A stretch of DNA of 34,643 nt from assembly GCF_002289565.1 (NCBI RefSeq), contig NZ_NTFY01000010.1, forward strand, positions 35,485 to 70,127. The letters run 5' to 3'. This document shows positions 15,475 to 22,562 of the stretch, one piece after another. The notes beneath the pieces are model-generated. The model saw only the letters and a list, made by a program, of their open reading frames with translations. It was not told the origin of the DNA and did not search any database. Both the position numbers and the translations under genes were made by a program. Positions within the stretch are counted from its first letter, which is position 1; each line of letters begins with the position of its first letter. Source of the DNA: Rhodopirellula sp. SM50. Lineage in GTDB: Bacteria; Planctomycetota; Planctomycetia; Pirellulales; Pirellulaceae.

Positions 15475-16716
15475 CTACGTCAGTCCCGCCAGTTCGCTGG
15501 CCCGGCGGACGCGGGTGATCCCGATCATGTAGGCGGCTGTACGAAGCGGAATGTCCCGTTCGTGGGCGTTCTGCCAGACGTGTTCAAAGGCTTCCGAGAG
15601 CGTTCGATCCAGTTCTTGGCGGACGCGGTCCAAGGTCCAGCGATAGTGTTGTCGGTTCTGGACCCATTCAAAATAGCTGACGGTCACACCGCCGGCGTTG
15701 GCCAGAATGTCGGGCAGGATGGTGACGCCGTGGTCATGCAGGATCTTGTCGGCATCGGGATCGACCGGGCCGTTGGCGGCTTCGATGATCGCTTTGGCCG
15801 AAATCTTTTTGGCGTTCTTTTCGGTGATCACTCCGCCGAGCGCCGCGGGAATCAGGATGTCGACGTTTGGCAGGGTCAGCAGCGCATCGGTCGGTAAGAC
15901 GTCGCATTCCTTGAACCCTTCTAGCAGCCCGTAAGGATGTTGTAGTTTGTGATGAAGTGCGGCGGCGATGTTCAAACCTTCTTTGCGGTAGTAGGTGCCG
16001 GTGATGTCACTGATCGCGATGACGGGGAATTGTGCTTCGGACAAGAACTTCGCCGCATGGGATCCGACGTTCCCAAAGCCCTGGATGGCGATGCTGGTAG
16101 CTTCGGGTTTCATGCCGAGCCGTTTGGTCAGCTTGACCGTCAACGTGCCCACGCCGCGGCCGGTCGCTTCTTCGCGACCCTTGGCACCATATTCTTCGAC
16201 CGGTTTGCCGGTGATCACGGCGGGATTGAACCCATGGTATTTTTCCCACTGGTTGCGAAACCAGGCCATCACGCGATGATCGGTGCCCATGTCGGGTGCG
16301 GGGATATCGGTGTCGGGGCCCACGATATCGTGGATTTGGTCGACGAACACGCGGGTCAGCCGTTCCAATTCGCGAGTCGACAGCGACCGCGGGTCCACAC
16401 CGATCCCGCCCTTGGCACCTCCATAGGGAAGATTCACGACGGCGGTCTTCCACGTCATCAGGCTGGCAAGCGACCTGGTCTCATCCAAATTGACTTCGGG
16501 GTGATACCGCAAGCCGCCTTTCATCGGTCCGCGGCTGTTGTCGTGCTGGACACGAAATCCGACGAAGGTCGCCAGGGAGCCGTCATCGCGTTCGATGGAA
16601 ACCTGGACCCGGATTTCCCGTGACGCCATCAGCATCGCTTCGCGCGCCTGGGGGCTCAGATCAAGATGTTCGGCAGCGGTGTGAAAATATCGGCGAGTCG
16701 CCTCGAAAGCTCTCAT
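15475..16716 (-). CDS. Glu/Leu/Phe/Val dehydrogenase (glutamate dehydrogenase type)
   Basis: 413 residues from MRAFEATRRY at 16716; the open frame continues upstream to 17253, but that part is antisense to another gene and unrelated. It reversibly deaminates glutamate (or a branched-chain amino acid) to the 2-oxo acid with NAD(P). The dimerisation/substrate domain shows GGLRYHP (67-73), KGG (66-68), the catalytic Lys K102 in PYGGAKGGI and D142 in APDMGTD. The Rossmann domain has GFGNVG at 213-218. Length and motifs match hexameter-type GDHs of about 410-420 residues. Substrate and cofactor preference are not settled by these motifs. Three hairpins immediately follow the stop. Confidence 0.93.
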   Translation of the reverse strand: MRAFEATRRYFHTAAEHLDLSPQAREAMLMASREIRVQVSIERDDGSLATFVGFRVQHDNSRGPMKGGLRYHPEVNLDETRSLASLMTWKTAVVNLPYGGAKGGIGVDPRSLSTRELERLTRVFVDQIHDIVGPDTDIPAPDMGTDHRVMAWFRNQWEKYHGFNPAVITGKPVEEYGAKGREEATGRGVGTLTVKLTKRLGMKPEATSIAIQGFGNVGSHAAKFLSEAQFPVIAISDITGTYYRKEGLNIAAALHHKLQHPYGLLEGFKECDVLPTDALLTLPNVDILIPAALGGVITEKNAKKISAKAIIEAANGPVDPDADKILHDHGVTILPDILANAGGVTVSYFEWVQNRQHYRWTLDRVRQELDRTLSEAFEHVWQNAHERDIPLRTAAYMIGITRVRRASELAGLT

Positions 16717-16787
16717 CGTGATCGCCCGGATGGTGTGGTGAAGGGGATGCGCTTCAAGTGTAGCTTGGGGTGTAGCGTGCTGACGAG

Positions 16788-17744
16788 TCAGGCTGCGGCG
16801 CGGCGGGCCTGCTTGCGGCGTTTTTCGTTGTGGCGGATCGCGATCACCCGCCGTTTGATGTCGACTTCGTGGGGAAGCCACTCGGACAGGCTTCCGGTCT
16901 GGAAATACTCCTCGGCCAGTGCCCGGACCGACCGCGTCTGCACGTGTCGCCTGACTTGATTTTTCCAAACCGCGATCGGGGCTCGCAGCGTCGCGCCGAT
17001 CAATGCCCATCCACAGCGGCATTCGGGGATCGGGTATCCGGTGTAGGATTCGGTTTCTTCGGCCGCCCGATCCAGGATCAGGCTGACCGCGGTGATCGCC
17101 AAAGAGAACAGTTCTGCCAGAGACGTGAGTGTGTGTTCGTCGATCCCCTGGCGGGGGTCTCGCACGCCTTCGTGGAAACGATAGTGTCGGATCAGCCGAT
17201 CGCAGTGCCCGTGGGCGTGACGCGCCATGTGCATCATCAACGAGCCCAGCCAACCCGGGTCGTCGGTAAGTTGAATGATGACGTTGATTTGATCGTCATG
17301 CCATTTTTGTCGGATGCGATCGTACGCTTGATCGACACTCCATTCCAATGGACGATGAATCAACGCCTCGCGTTCGGTGCTGATCGTGTGCAGCGGCTGG
17401 GCCATGTCGGTCACGTAGTGCGACAGCACCCCGGCCGCATGGGCCGCATCGCGGAACCGTTCGGCGCGGAGGTATTTCTGCAGGCGGTTGTACCACTGGT
17501 GGGCAACGCGTGGAGCGCCGCCCCAATAGCCCTCGCGAACATGCAGAATGTGATTCTGGAAATCACGAAACCGCACGTCCGGGTCGATCGCACCGCGGAG
17601 AAACGATCGGTGGTAGTACAGCAGCCAAGCGGTGAACCGTTTCCCGGCATCGGAGCGGATCATCGGCAACGCGTCGATCGCGAAGCGCTGGTGCGTGCCT
17701 TGGCAGTGCGTTCGGCGAATGATCGCGTGCAATCGATTGGTCAT
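16788..17744 (-). CDS. zinc-dependent phospholipase C-like protein
   Basis: 318 residues from MTNRLHAII at 17744. The 51 upstream in-frame codons are a translated repeat element and were excluded. The all-helical, His-rich pattern resembles the zinc-dependent phospholipase C / S1-P1 nuclease group: H18, H65, H82, H109 and D113 in SHYVTDMAQPLHT, with H119. Such proteins cleave phosphodiesters using a trinuclear zinc site. No signal peptide is evident, which is odd for an exported hydrolase, and Asn/Trp ligands at the N-terminus are not clear, so activity is uncertain. The C-terminus is basic. It lies 124 bp downstream of mscS, with nearly all of that gap filled by a repeat. Confidence 0.75.
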   Translation of the reverse strand: MTNRLHAIIRRTHCQGTHQRFAIDALPMIRSDAGKRFTAWLLYYHRSFLRGAIDPDVRFRDFQNHILHVREGYWGGAPRVAHQWYNRLQKYLRAERFRDAAHAAGVLSHYVTDMAQPLHTISTEREALIHRPLEWSVDQAYDRIRQKWHDDQINVIIQLTDDPGWLGSLMMHMARHAHGHCDRLIRHYRFHEGVRDPRQGIDEHTLTSLAELFSLAITAVSLILDRAAEETESYTGYPIPECRCGWALIGATLRAPIAVWKNQVRRHVQTRSVRALAEEYFQTGSLSEWLPHEVDIKRRVIAIRHNEKRRKQARRAAA

Positions 17745-17760
17745 GGCGTTGGCACCGCGA

Positions 17761-17871
17761 GCGGAAAAGGGGTCAGGTACCAAAAACCAAATGGCCCGCA
17801 GGGTGCTTCGCATTTTTGGTACCTGACCCCTTTTCCGCGGCACCCTAAGTTTAAAAGTTGACGAAGCACTA
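17761..17871 (-). repeat. 26-bp-arm palindrome starting at a stop codon, copy 1
   Basis: Perfect 26-bp arms 17761-17786 and 17813-17838 contain GGAAAAGGGGTCAGGTACC and its complement, around a 26-bp spacer. A further 33 bp of homology runs to the TAG of the mscS-like gene (17871-17869). The same 111-bp unit recurs at 30781-30891. Confidence 0.93.
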
Positions 17872-18879
17872 AGACGCGTAGGGCAGGCTGCCGTCACGGC
17901 GAGCCGGTCGCATGCGTGGACGCGTGGGGACGTGTCGGTCGGTCCCTTGCACGTCGGCCGCGTCGATGCGGTTGAGATGAATGTCCATCTGCGGATAGGG
18001 GATCCCGATGCCGACCGCGTCGAGTTGCCGTTTGATTTCCGCCGTCAAAGATTCGGTCAGTTTCCAATAGTCGGCCGACTTGACCCACATGCGGACTTTC
18101 CACTCGACGGCGCTGTCGCCCAGGTTGCCGAGAATGACAGCGGTGCCGCGGCCTTCGCCATGAATCGTTTGCTGCTGAAACACGTCGGCGGCGGCTTGCA
18201 AGGCGTGGCGGGTTGCATCGATGTTCGCGTCATAGTCGACTCCGACGAGCACCTCGACACGGCGATGGGCATGGAAGCTGATATTTTCGATCGTGGCGCC
18301 GCTGATCGAGCTGTTGGGGATGATCAGGCGTCGATTGTCGGGGGTGTCCAGCGTGGTGGTGAACAGGTCGATTTCGTTGACCTTGCCTGAAACGCCGGCG
18401 ATGTTGACCACGTCGCCGACCTTGAAGGGACGAAAGACGATCATCAAAACGCCGGCGGCAAAATTGCTGAGCGTCCCTTGAAACGCCAAGCCGATCGCGA
18501 AACCGGCGGCCGCCAAAATTGCCGCCATTCCGCCCAGCGGTGCACCCAGTTTGCTGGCCACCGCGGCGATCAGACTGAGCATCACGCTGTAGAAAATCGC
18601 GGTCGCCACAAACCGACCAAAGGTCTCGTCGATCCGTTCGCGGATCGGCCGGCTGATGATTCGCGACAGGTACTTGGCGACGAAGTAGCCGCAGAAAATG
18701 ACGGCCAATCCGAAGCAGGCCGGAACCAGGTTGGGAAGCACGGTGTTTTCGAGGTACTCGGTCAAGCCCTGGAATTCACCGTTGAGCATTTGGCTGAGCA
18801 CACCGTCCAGCGACGATTCGTCAGTCGTGTCGCCCAATGGCGTTTCTGTCGTCGGAATGCTTGCTTCTGCCAGCAACAT
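17869..18879 (-). CDS. small-conductance mechanosensitive channel (MscS family)
   Basis: 336 residues. It protects cells from hypo-osmotic shock by opening under membrane tension. Three TM helices are visible: about 49-70, 92-110 and 116-148. The pore helix and following beta domain carry the hallmark AIGLAFQGTLSNFAAG (128-143) and FRPFKVGDVV (149-158), then LIIPNSSISG (185-194). The Gly/Ala-rich TM3 is as expected. The N-terminus has a short Thr/Asp-rich periplasmic stretch. The C-terminus ends in a basic RPRMRPARRDG tail, and its TAG stop coincides with the edge of a repeat element. It is not closely linked to its neighbours in function. Confidence 0.93.
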   Translation of the reverse strand: MLLAEASIPTTETPLGDTTDESSLDGVLSQMLNGEFQGLTEYLENTVLPNLVPACFGLAVIFCGYFVAKYLSRIISRPIRERIDETFGRFVATAIFYSVMLSLIAAVASKLGAPLGGMAAILAAAGFAIGLAFQGTLSNFAAGVLMIVFRPFKVGDVVNIAGVSGKVNEIDLFTTTLDTPDNRRLIIPNSSISGATIENISFHAHRRVEVLVGVDYDANIDATRHALQAAADVFQQQTIHGEGRGTAVILGNLGDSAVEWKVRMWVKSADYWKLTESLTAEIKRQLDAVGIGIPYPQMDIHLNRIDAADVQGTDRHVPTRPRMRPARRDGSLPYAS

Positions 18880-18963
18880 CGCGATTGATCCTTCAATGGC
18901 GGGAGAGGGTCCTGTTCGAGACGGCTATACGAAATTTGCCCGGCCCGCGTAAAGTGCCGTTTT

Positions 18964-20289
18964 TCAACGACCGTCTTTCAAGTGCCGATCGGCGAAGTCC
19001 AGATATTGCTGCCAGTCGTAGTCGGTCACGGCGTGCTTGCCGGTTCGCAGGTGATAACCGATCACACCGCTGTTGAGCGGTTGTTCGGCCGCCGGCATCT
19101 TGGCCGGCGGTGCGTCACCGCCTATGCCATCGGTGCCCAGCAACCGGTAGACCGGATCGGCGGCGGCGGCGGCCAGAAACTCGCCCTTGGGATCGGCCCA
19201 TTGATCCTCGGTCGCACTGGCCACGTAAATCGGACGCGGCGCGGCCAAAGCGATCAGTTCGTGTTGGTCGACCGGACAGGCACCTTCGTTTTCGTTGTAT
19301 TGGGTGAATTGGTCACAGAACCAATGGGGAAAGACCTCGTTGATTCGCCCGACCGTTTCACCGATCGCACGCCGCGACAGAGCGGCACCGCCGCAGCCGG
19401 AATTGTTGCTGATGACCATCGCGAAACGCGGGTCCGTCGCGCCGGCCCACAACGCGGTCTTGCCCAGACGCGAGTGACCGAGCACGGCGACCTTGCTGGC
19501 ATCGATGCCCAGATCGGTCTCGGCTTCCAAGCAATCGAGTCCTCGGCTGAGTCCATACGCCCAGGCGGCGATGCTGCCCCAGCGTGATTGCGGCGCGACA
19601 TGCGCGACTTGATCGCCGAGCGTGCCGTGGATGCCGTTCTTGAACCCGTCGTCGAAGTCGGGATCGATGTCACCATAATAGATGGTCGCCACGGCGTAGC
19701 CGCGTTTTAAAATCATCTGCAGCGGCCACCGTGAAGCCGAGGCGCCGCGTGATTTTTCATTCGCCTTGTTGCCGTCGGTCGTCCCGTTCCTGCCGACGCG
19801 AAACCAGCCCGGGTTCAATTCGATCTCGGGATCGTCGTCGACCGCGTGATTGCCTTGGAAATTCAGGCCTAAAAATGCAGGCACCGCGCCGGTGCGTTGC
19901 TTCGGCACGTAAACCATCATTCGCATCGACGTCGCGTCATCGGCTTCGCCGAAAAACACATCGATTTCGGTGCGGGTCGCCAAGCCGTCCAACACCGTCT
20001 TGCTGCTGACTTGTTCGCAGCGAATCGGACACGGCGGCGGCGAAACCCCATACACCTGTTTTTCAAACAGTGCCAACAGTTCGGGCCGGCGCAGAGTGTT
20101 CCACTGTTGGGCCGTTGTGACCGCTGAACCGCTTTGGGTGACCAACGGATCCGGCAGGGTGTAGTCCGGAATCTTTGACTCGTCATAATTGGGCTCGAAA
20201 CCCATCACGCTGCGATTCGACGGATGAAACGACAGCACGAACAGAACACAGCAGGCGAGGGTCAATCGTGTGGAACGAGACGTTTGCAT
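18964..20289 (-). CDS. CE15-type glucuronoyl esterase-like alpha/beta hydrolase
   Basis: 441 residues, with a signal peptide (hydrophobic about 9-21). The nucleophile motif GHSRLGK (271-277, S273) matches the G-x-S-R-x-G-K signature of carbohydrate esterase family 15, which cuts ester links between lignin and glucuronic acid of xylan, or related uronate esters. Catalytic His is probably H419 in GKHAVTDYDW. The position after the strand following the nucleophile reads NNSGCGG, where many members have an acidic residue before SGxGG; the acid here may instead be supplied from SATEDQWADPKGE (358-370). Length is usual for bacterial CE15. No linked polysaccharide genes are adjacent. Confidence 0.85.
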   Translation of the reverse strand: MQTSRSTRLTLACCVLFVLSFHPSNRSVMGFEPNYDESKIPDYTLPDPLVTQSGSAVTTAQQWNTLRRPELLALFEKQVYGVSPPPCPIRCEQVSSKTVLDGLATRTEIDVFFGEADDATSMRMMVYVPKQRTGAVPAFLGLNFQGNHAVDDDPEIELNPGWFRVGRNGTTDGNKANEKSRGASASRWPLQMILKRGYAVATIYYGDIDPDFDDGFKNGIHGTLGDQVAHVAPQSRWGSIAAWAYGLSRGLDCLEAETDLGIDASKVAVLGHSRLGKTALWAGATDPRFAMVISNNSGCGGAALSRRAIGETVGRINEVFPHWFCDQFTQYNENEGACPVDQHELIALAAPRPIYVASATEDQWADPKGEFLAAAAADPVYRLLGTDGIGGDAPPAKMPAAEQPLNSGVIGYHLRTGKHAVTDYDWQQYLDFADRHLKDGR

Positions 20290-20417
20290 GTCGATGGCCT
20301 TTCAAAAAATGTGTGACGGGGCAGCCCATGGTGAACGACGGCCTGAGATTGTAGAACGATTGTCTGGCAGCGTGGCCGGATTCCATTCCCCGTAAAAAAA
20401 TACCCCCCAGATCATCC

Positions 20418-20951
20418 ATGAACCATCTAAACCACGTGATCGGCAACGTGATTGCCGCGTCGGCGCGACTCGGACTCGGTTATGCCGAACGCATGTTGAC
20501 CGACGTCCGCCCCGATCAATTTGCGAGATTTGCGACCGCGGACGGCCAAGTGATTGAGTCCAATCACCCCTGCTTCATCCTCGGGCATCTCAGTTTGTAC
20601 CCGGAACGGGTTGTCACCGAGTTGGGCAAGGACGCGTCGGCGATCCGGCCGAGTGAGACGTTCAGCAGGGTGTTTAGCAAGGATGCCAAGTGCGTGGACG
20701 ATGTCGACGGGACGCTGTACCCGAGCATGGACGAAGTCGTCGCGGCATTCCGGAGCGGATACGAGAAAGCGATCGAAACCGTTGAGCAAGCCGTGGATGA
20801 TTCGTTTCTTGTCGAGAATCCCAACGAAGCGATGCGGGCGAAGTTTCCGAGCATGGCCTCAGCGCACGCGTTCTACCTGGGTGGCCACATCATGCTGCAC
20901 ATGGGTCAGTTCAGTGCCTGGCGACGGATGATGGGCTTGGGACCGGCGTAG
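20418..20951 (+). CDS. DinB-like four-helix-bundle protein
   Basis: 177 residues. The first His motif is NHPCFILGHLSLYPERVV (about 49-66) and the second is HIMLHMGQFSAWRRMMGL (about 157-174), giving the three-His metal site typical of the DinB/YfiT superfamily. Members include thiol transferases and damage-inducible proteins of unknown role. No signal peptide. It is convergent with mnmE, and the 182-bp gap is mostly a palindromic repeat. A specific reaction cannot be assigned. Confidence 0.85.
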   Translation: MNHLNHVIGNVIAASARLGLGYAERMLTDVRPDQFARFATADGQVIESNHPCFILGHLSLYPERVVTELGKDASAIRPSETFSRVFSKDAKCVDDVDGTLYPSMDEVVAAFRSGYEKAIETVEQAVDDSFLVENPNEAMRAKFPSMASAHAFYLGGHIMLHMGQFSAWRRMMGLGPA

Positions 20952-20998
20952 GGTCACGCGTCCGCACGACGTGTGAGCGGAACGGCGCGAGGGGCCTG

Positions 20999-21128
20999 TC
21001 GATTTAATCAGCCGTTTGGCGCGAGCCTACGGGCCCCGGTGTGTTTTCTTCGTGCGACAGGCCCGTACGCTAGAGGCCCGTACGCTAGCGCGAAACGGCT
21101 GATCCCATGTGTGATCGGATTAAATCGA
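20999..21128. repeat. TCGATT-ended palindrome, copy 1
   Basis: Perfect 11-bp terminal inverted repeats TCGATTTAATC (20999-21009) and GATTAAATCGA (21118-21128) enclose long near-complementary arms (CAGCCGTTTGGCGCGAGCC and partner). It contains a 15-bp tandem duplication, AGGCCCGTACGCTAG at 21059-21073 and 21074-21088. A fragment of the GTTAGCGG element (GAGCGGAACGGCGCGAG) precedes it at about 20975-20991. Confidence 0.9.
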
Positions 21129-21133
21129 CAAGC

Positions 21134-22558
21134 TTACTTACCGATACAGAATCGGCTGAAGACGCGGTCCAAGATGTCATCGGTGTAAACCGCTCCGGTC
21201 ACTTCACCTAAGGCGGAGGCCGCCAGCCGGAGTTCGGAGGAAACATACTCGTGGCCGTCTCCGCCGCCGACGTAATCAATCGCCGATGCAATCGCCGTCT
21301 CGGCCGCCCGCAGGCTGCCGGTGCAGCGGGCGGCCGTCCCCAAGACCGAGACACCCTCGGAGGCATCCAGGGATTCAATCGCAGCGGTGATTTGTTGCCG
21401 CAGGGATTCAATCCCCGCGCCGGTCAACGCGCTGGTGCGGATCCATGGATCGGGCGCTGGTGGGTGGCTCGGTGTTGAATCGCTCGGTGAATCGCCCAGT
21501 GAATCGCATTTCGTGGCCACCCACAGATCGATCGCCGGACGCCGTTTCTCGTCGGCGAGCTGGTGCATCGCACGGCACGTCGCTTCCCAGCCGGGGGATG
21601 CATGATCGACACACCACAACCGGATGTCTGCTTCGCGGCCGGCGCGGTCCGCTTGCAGTTGAGCCTGATGGGAAATCTGTTCCAGGGACGAATCGCCGTC
21701 GGCGGTTTCGATCCCCGCGGTATCGACCAGCATGACGTTGTGGTCACCCCACTGCATGGGCACGGAAACCACATCGCGCGTCGTCCCGGCTTGATCGGCG
21801 ACGATGGCGGCCTCGTGACCGGCCAGAACGTTCAACAGTCGACTTTTGCCCGCATTGGGTAATCCACGCAACGCAATGATCCATTGCGACTTGTCTCGCG
21901 TTCGCTGTGTCAATTGTTCGCGAGTCATTGCCAGCGTGGATCGGATCGAATCCAGCCGCGCGACCAGATCGTCATCGCTGATGAATTGAATGTCTTCGTC
22001 GACGAAATCCAGCCCGGCTTCGACGTCGGCCAACAGATCCAGCAATTGGCTCCGCATGAATTCCATCGGTCGCGAAAGGTTGCCGGCCAATTGACGCAGC
22101 GCGTGATCGAGCGAACCTCGTCCTTCGGCTTCGATCACCCCCAAGACCGCTTCGGCTTGAGTCAAATCGAGTCGGCCGGCGAGGAAGGCGCGCAAGGTGA
22201 ATTCACCCGGTCGTGCCGCACGTGCACCCAGTTCGATGGCCCGTCCGACGATCGCGCTGAGAATCGGCATCGAACCGAAGGTGTGGATTTCCAGCGACGG
22301 TTGACCGGTGTAGCTGCCGGGCGTCGGCCAGACGAGGGCGCGGACGGGGATCTCGCCGAGCGGGCTGCCCAAGTTGATCGTGCCCTCGACGCAATGTGCG
22401 GATCGCTCGCTCGTCGGATTGATTCCCAGCTGTCGCGTGATCGTCATCACATCGGCCCCCGAGAACCGGACCGCGCCGCGCGCTGCGGGCGTGGTGGATG
22501 ACCCGATCGCGACGATCGTGTCTTCGATCTCGATAGCGCTGGTGAATCCCATGACCAC
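21134..22558 (-). CDS. mnmE: tRNA modification GTPase MnmE
   Basis: 474 residues if the GTG at 22558 is used, or 472 from the ATG at 22552. With MnmG it forms cmnm5U at the wobble position of certain tRNAs. The N-terminal folate-binding domain covers about 8-125 (IVAIGSS, GSYTGQPSLEIHTFGS, RPGEFTLRAFLAGRLDLTQAEAV). The GTPase domain has Walker A GLPNAGKS at 232-239 and DTAG at 279-282, and the C-terminus carries the diagnostic CIGK (C471). The switch I stretch AGTTRD is at 257-262. It starts 4 bp after the stop of the DsbD-like gene, suggesting co-transcription and perhaps translational coupling. The G4/G5 region (TKCD) is intact. Confidence 0.97.
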   Translation of the reverse strand: MVMGFTSAIEIEDTIVAIGSSTTPAARGAVRFSGADVMTITRQLGINPTSERSAHCVEGTINLGSPLGEIPVRALVWPTPGSYTGQPSLEIHTFGSMPILSAIVGRAIELGARAARPGEFTLRAFLAGRLDLTQAEAVLGVIEAEGRGSLDHALRQLAGNLSRPMEFMRSQLLDLLADVEAGLDFVDEDIQFISDDDLVARLDSIRSTLAMTREQLTQRTRDKSQWIIALRGLPNAGKSRLLNVLAGHEAAIVADQAGTTRDVVSVPMQWGDHNVMLVDTAGIETADGDSSLEQISHQAQLQADRAGREADIRLWCVDHASPGWEATCRAMHQLADEKRRPAIDLWVATKCDSLGDSPSDSTPSHPPAPDPWIRTSALTGAGIESLRQQITAAIESLDASEGVSVLGTAARCTGSLRAAETAIASAIDYVGGGDGHEYVSSELRLAASALGEVTGAVYTDDILDRVFSRFCIGK

Positions 22559-22562
22559 GCGA

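Noticed and set aside
16717..17253. N-terminal extension of the dehydrogenase
   Set aside because: It overlaps the phospholipase-like gene in another frame and lacks any dehydrogenase similarity; MRAFEATRRY matches the usual start.
17745..17897. N-terminal extension of the phospholipase-like protein
   Set aside because: These codons are a translated copy of the palindromic repeat; the equivalent stretch also appears upstream of guaB in an unrelated protein.
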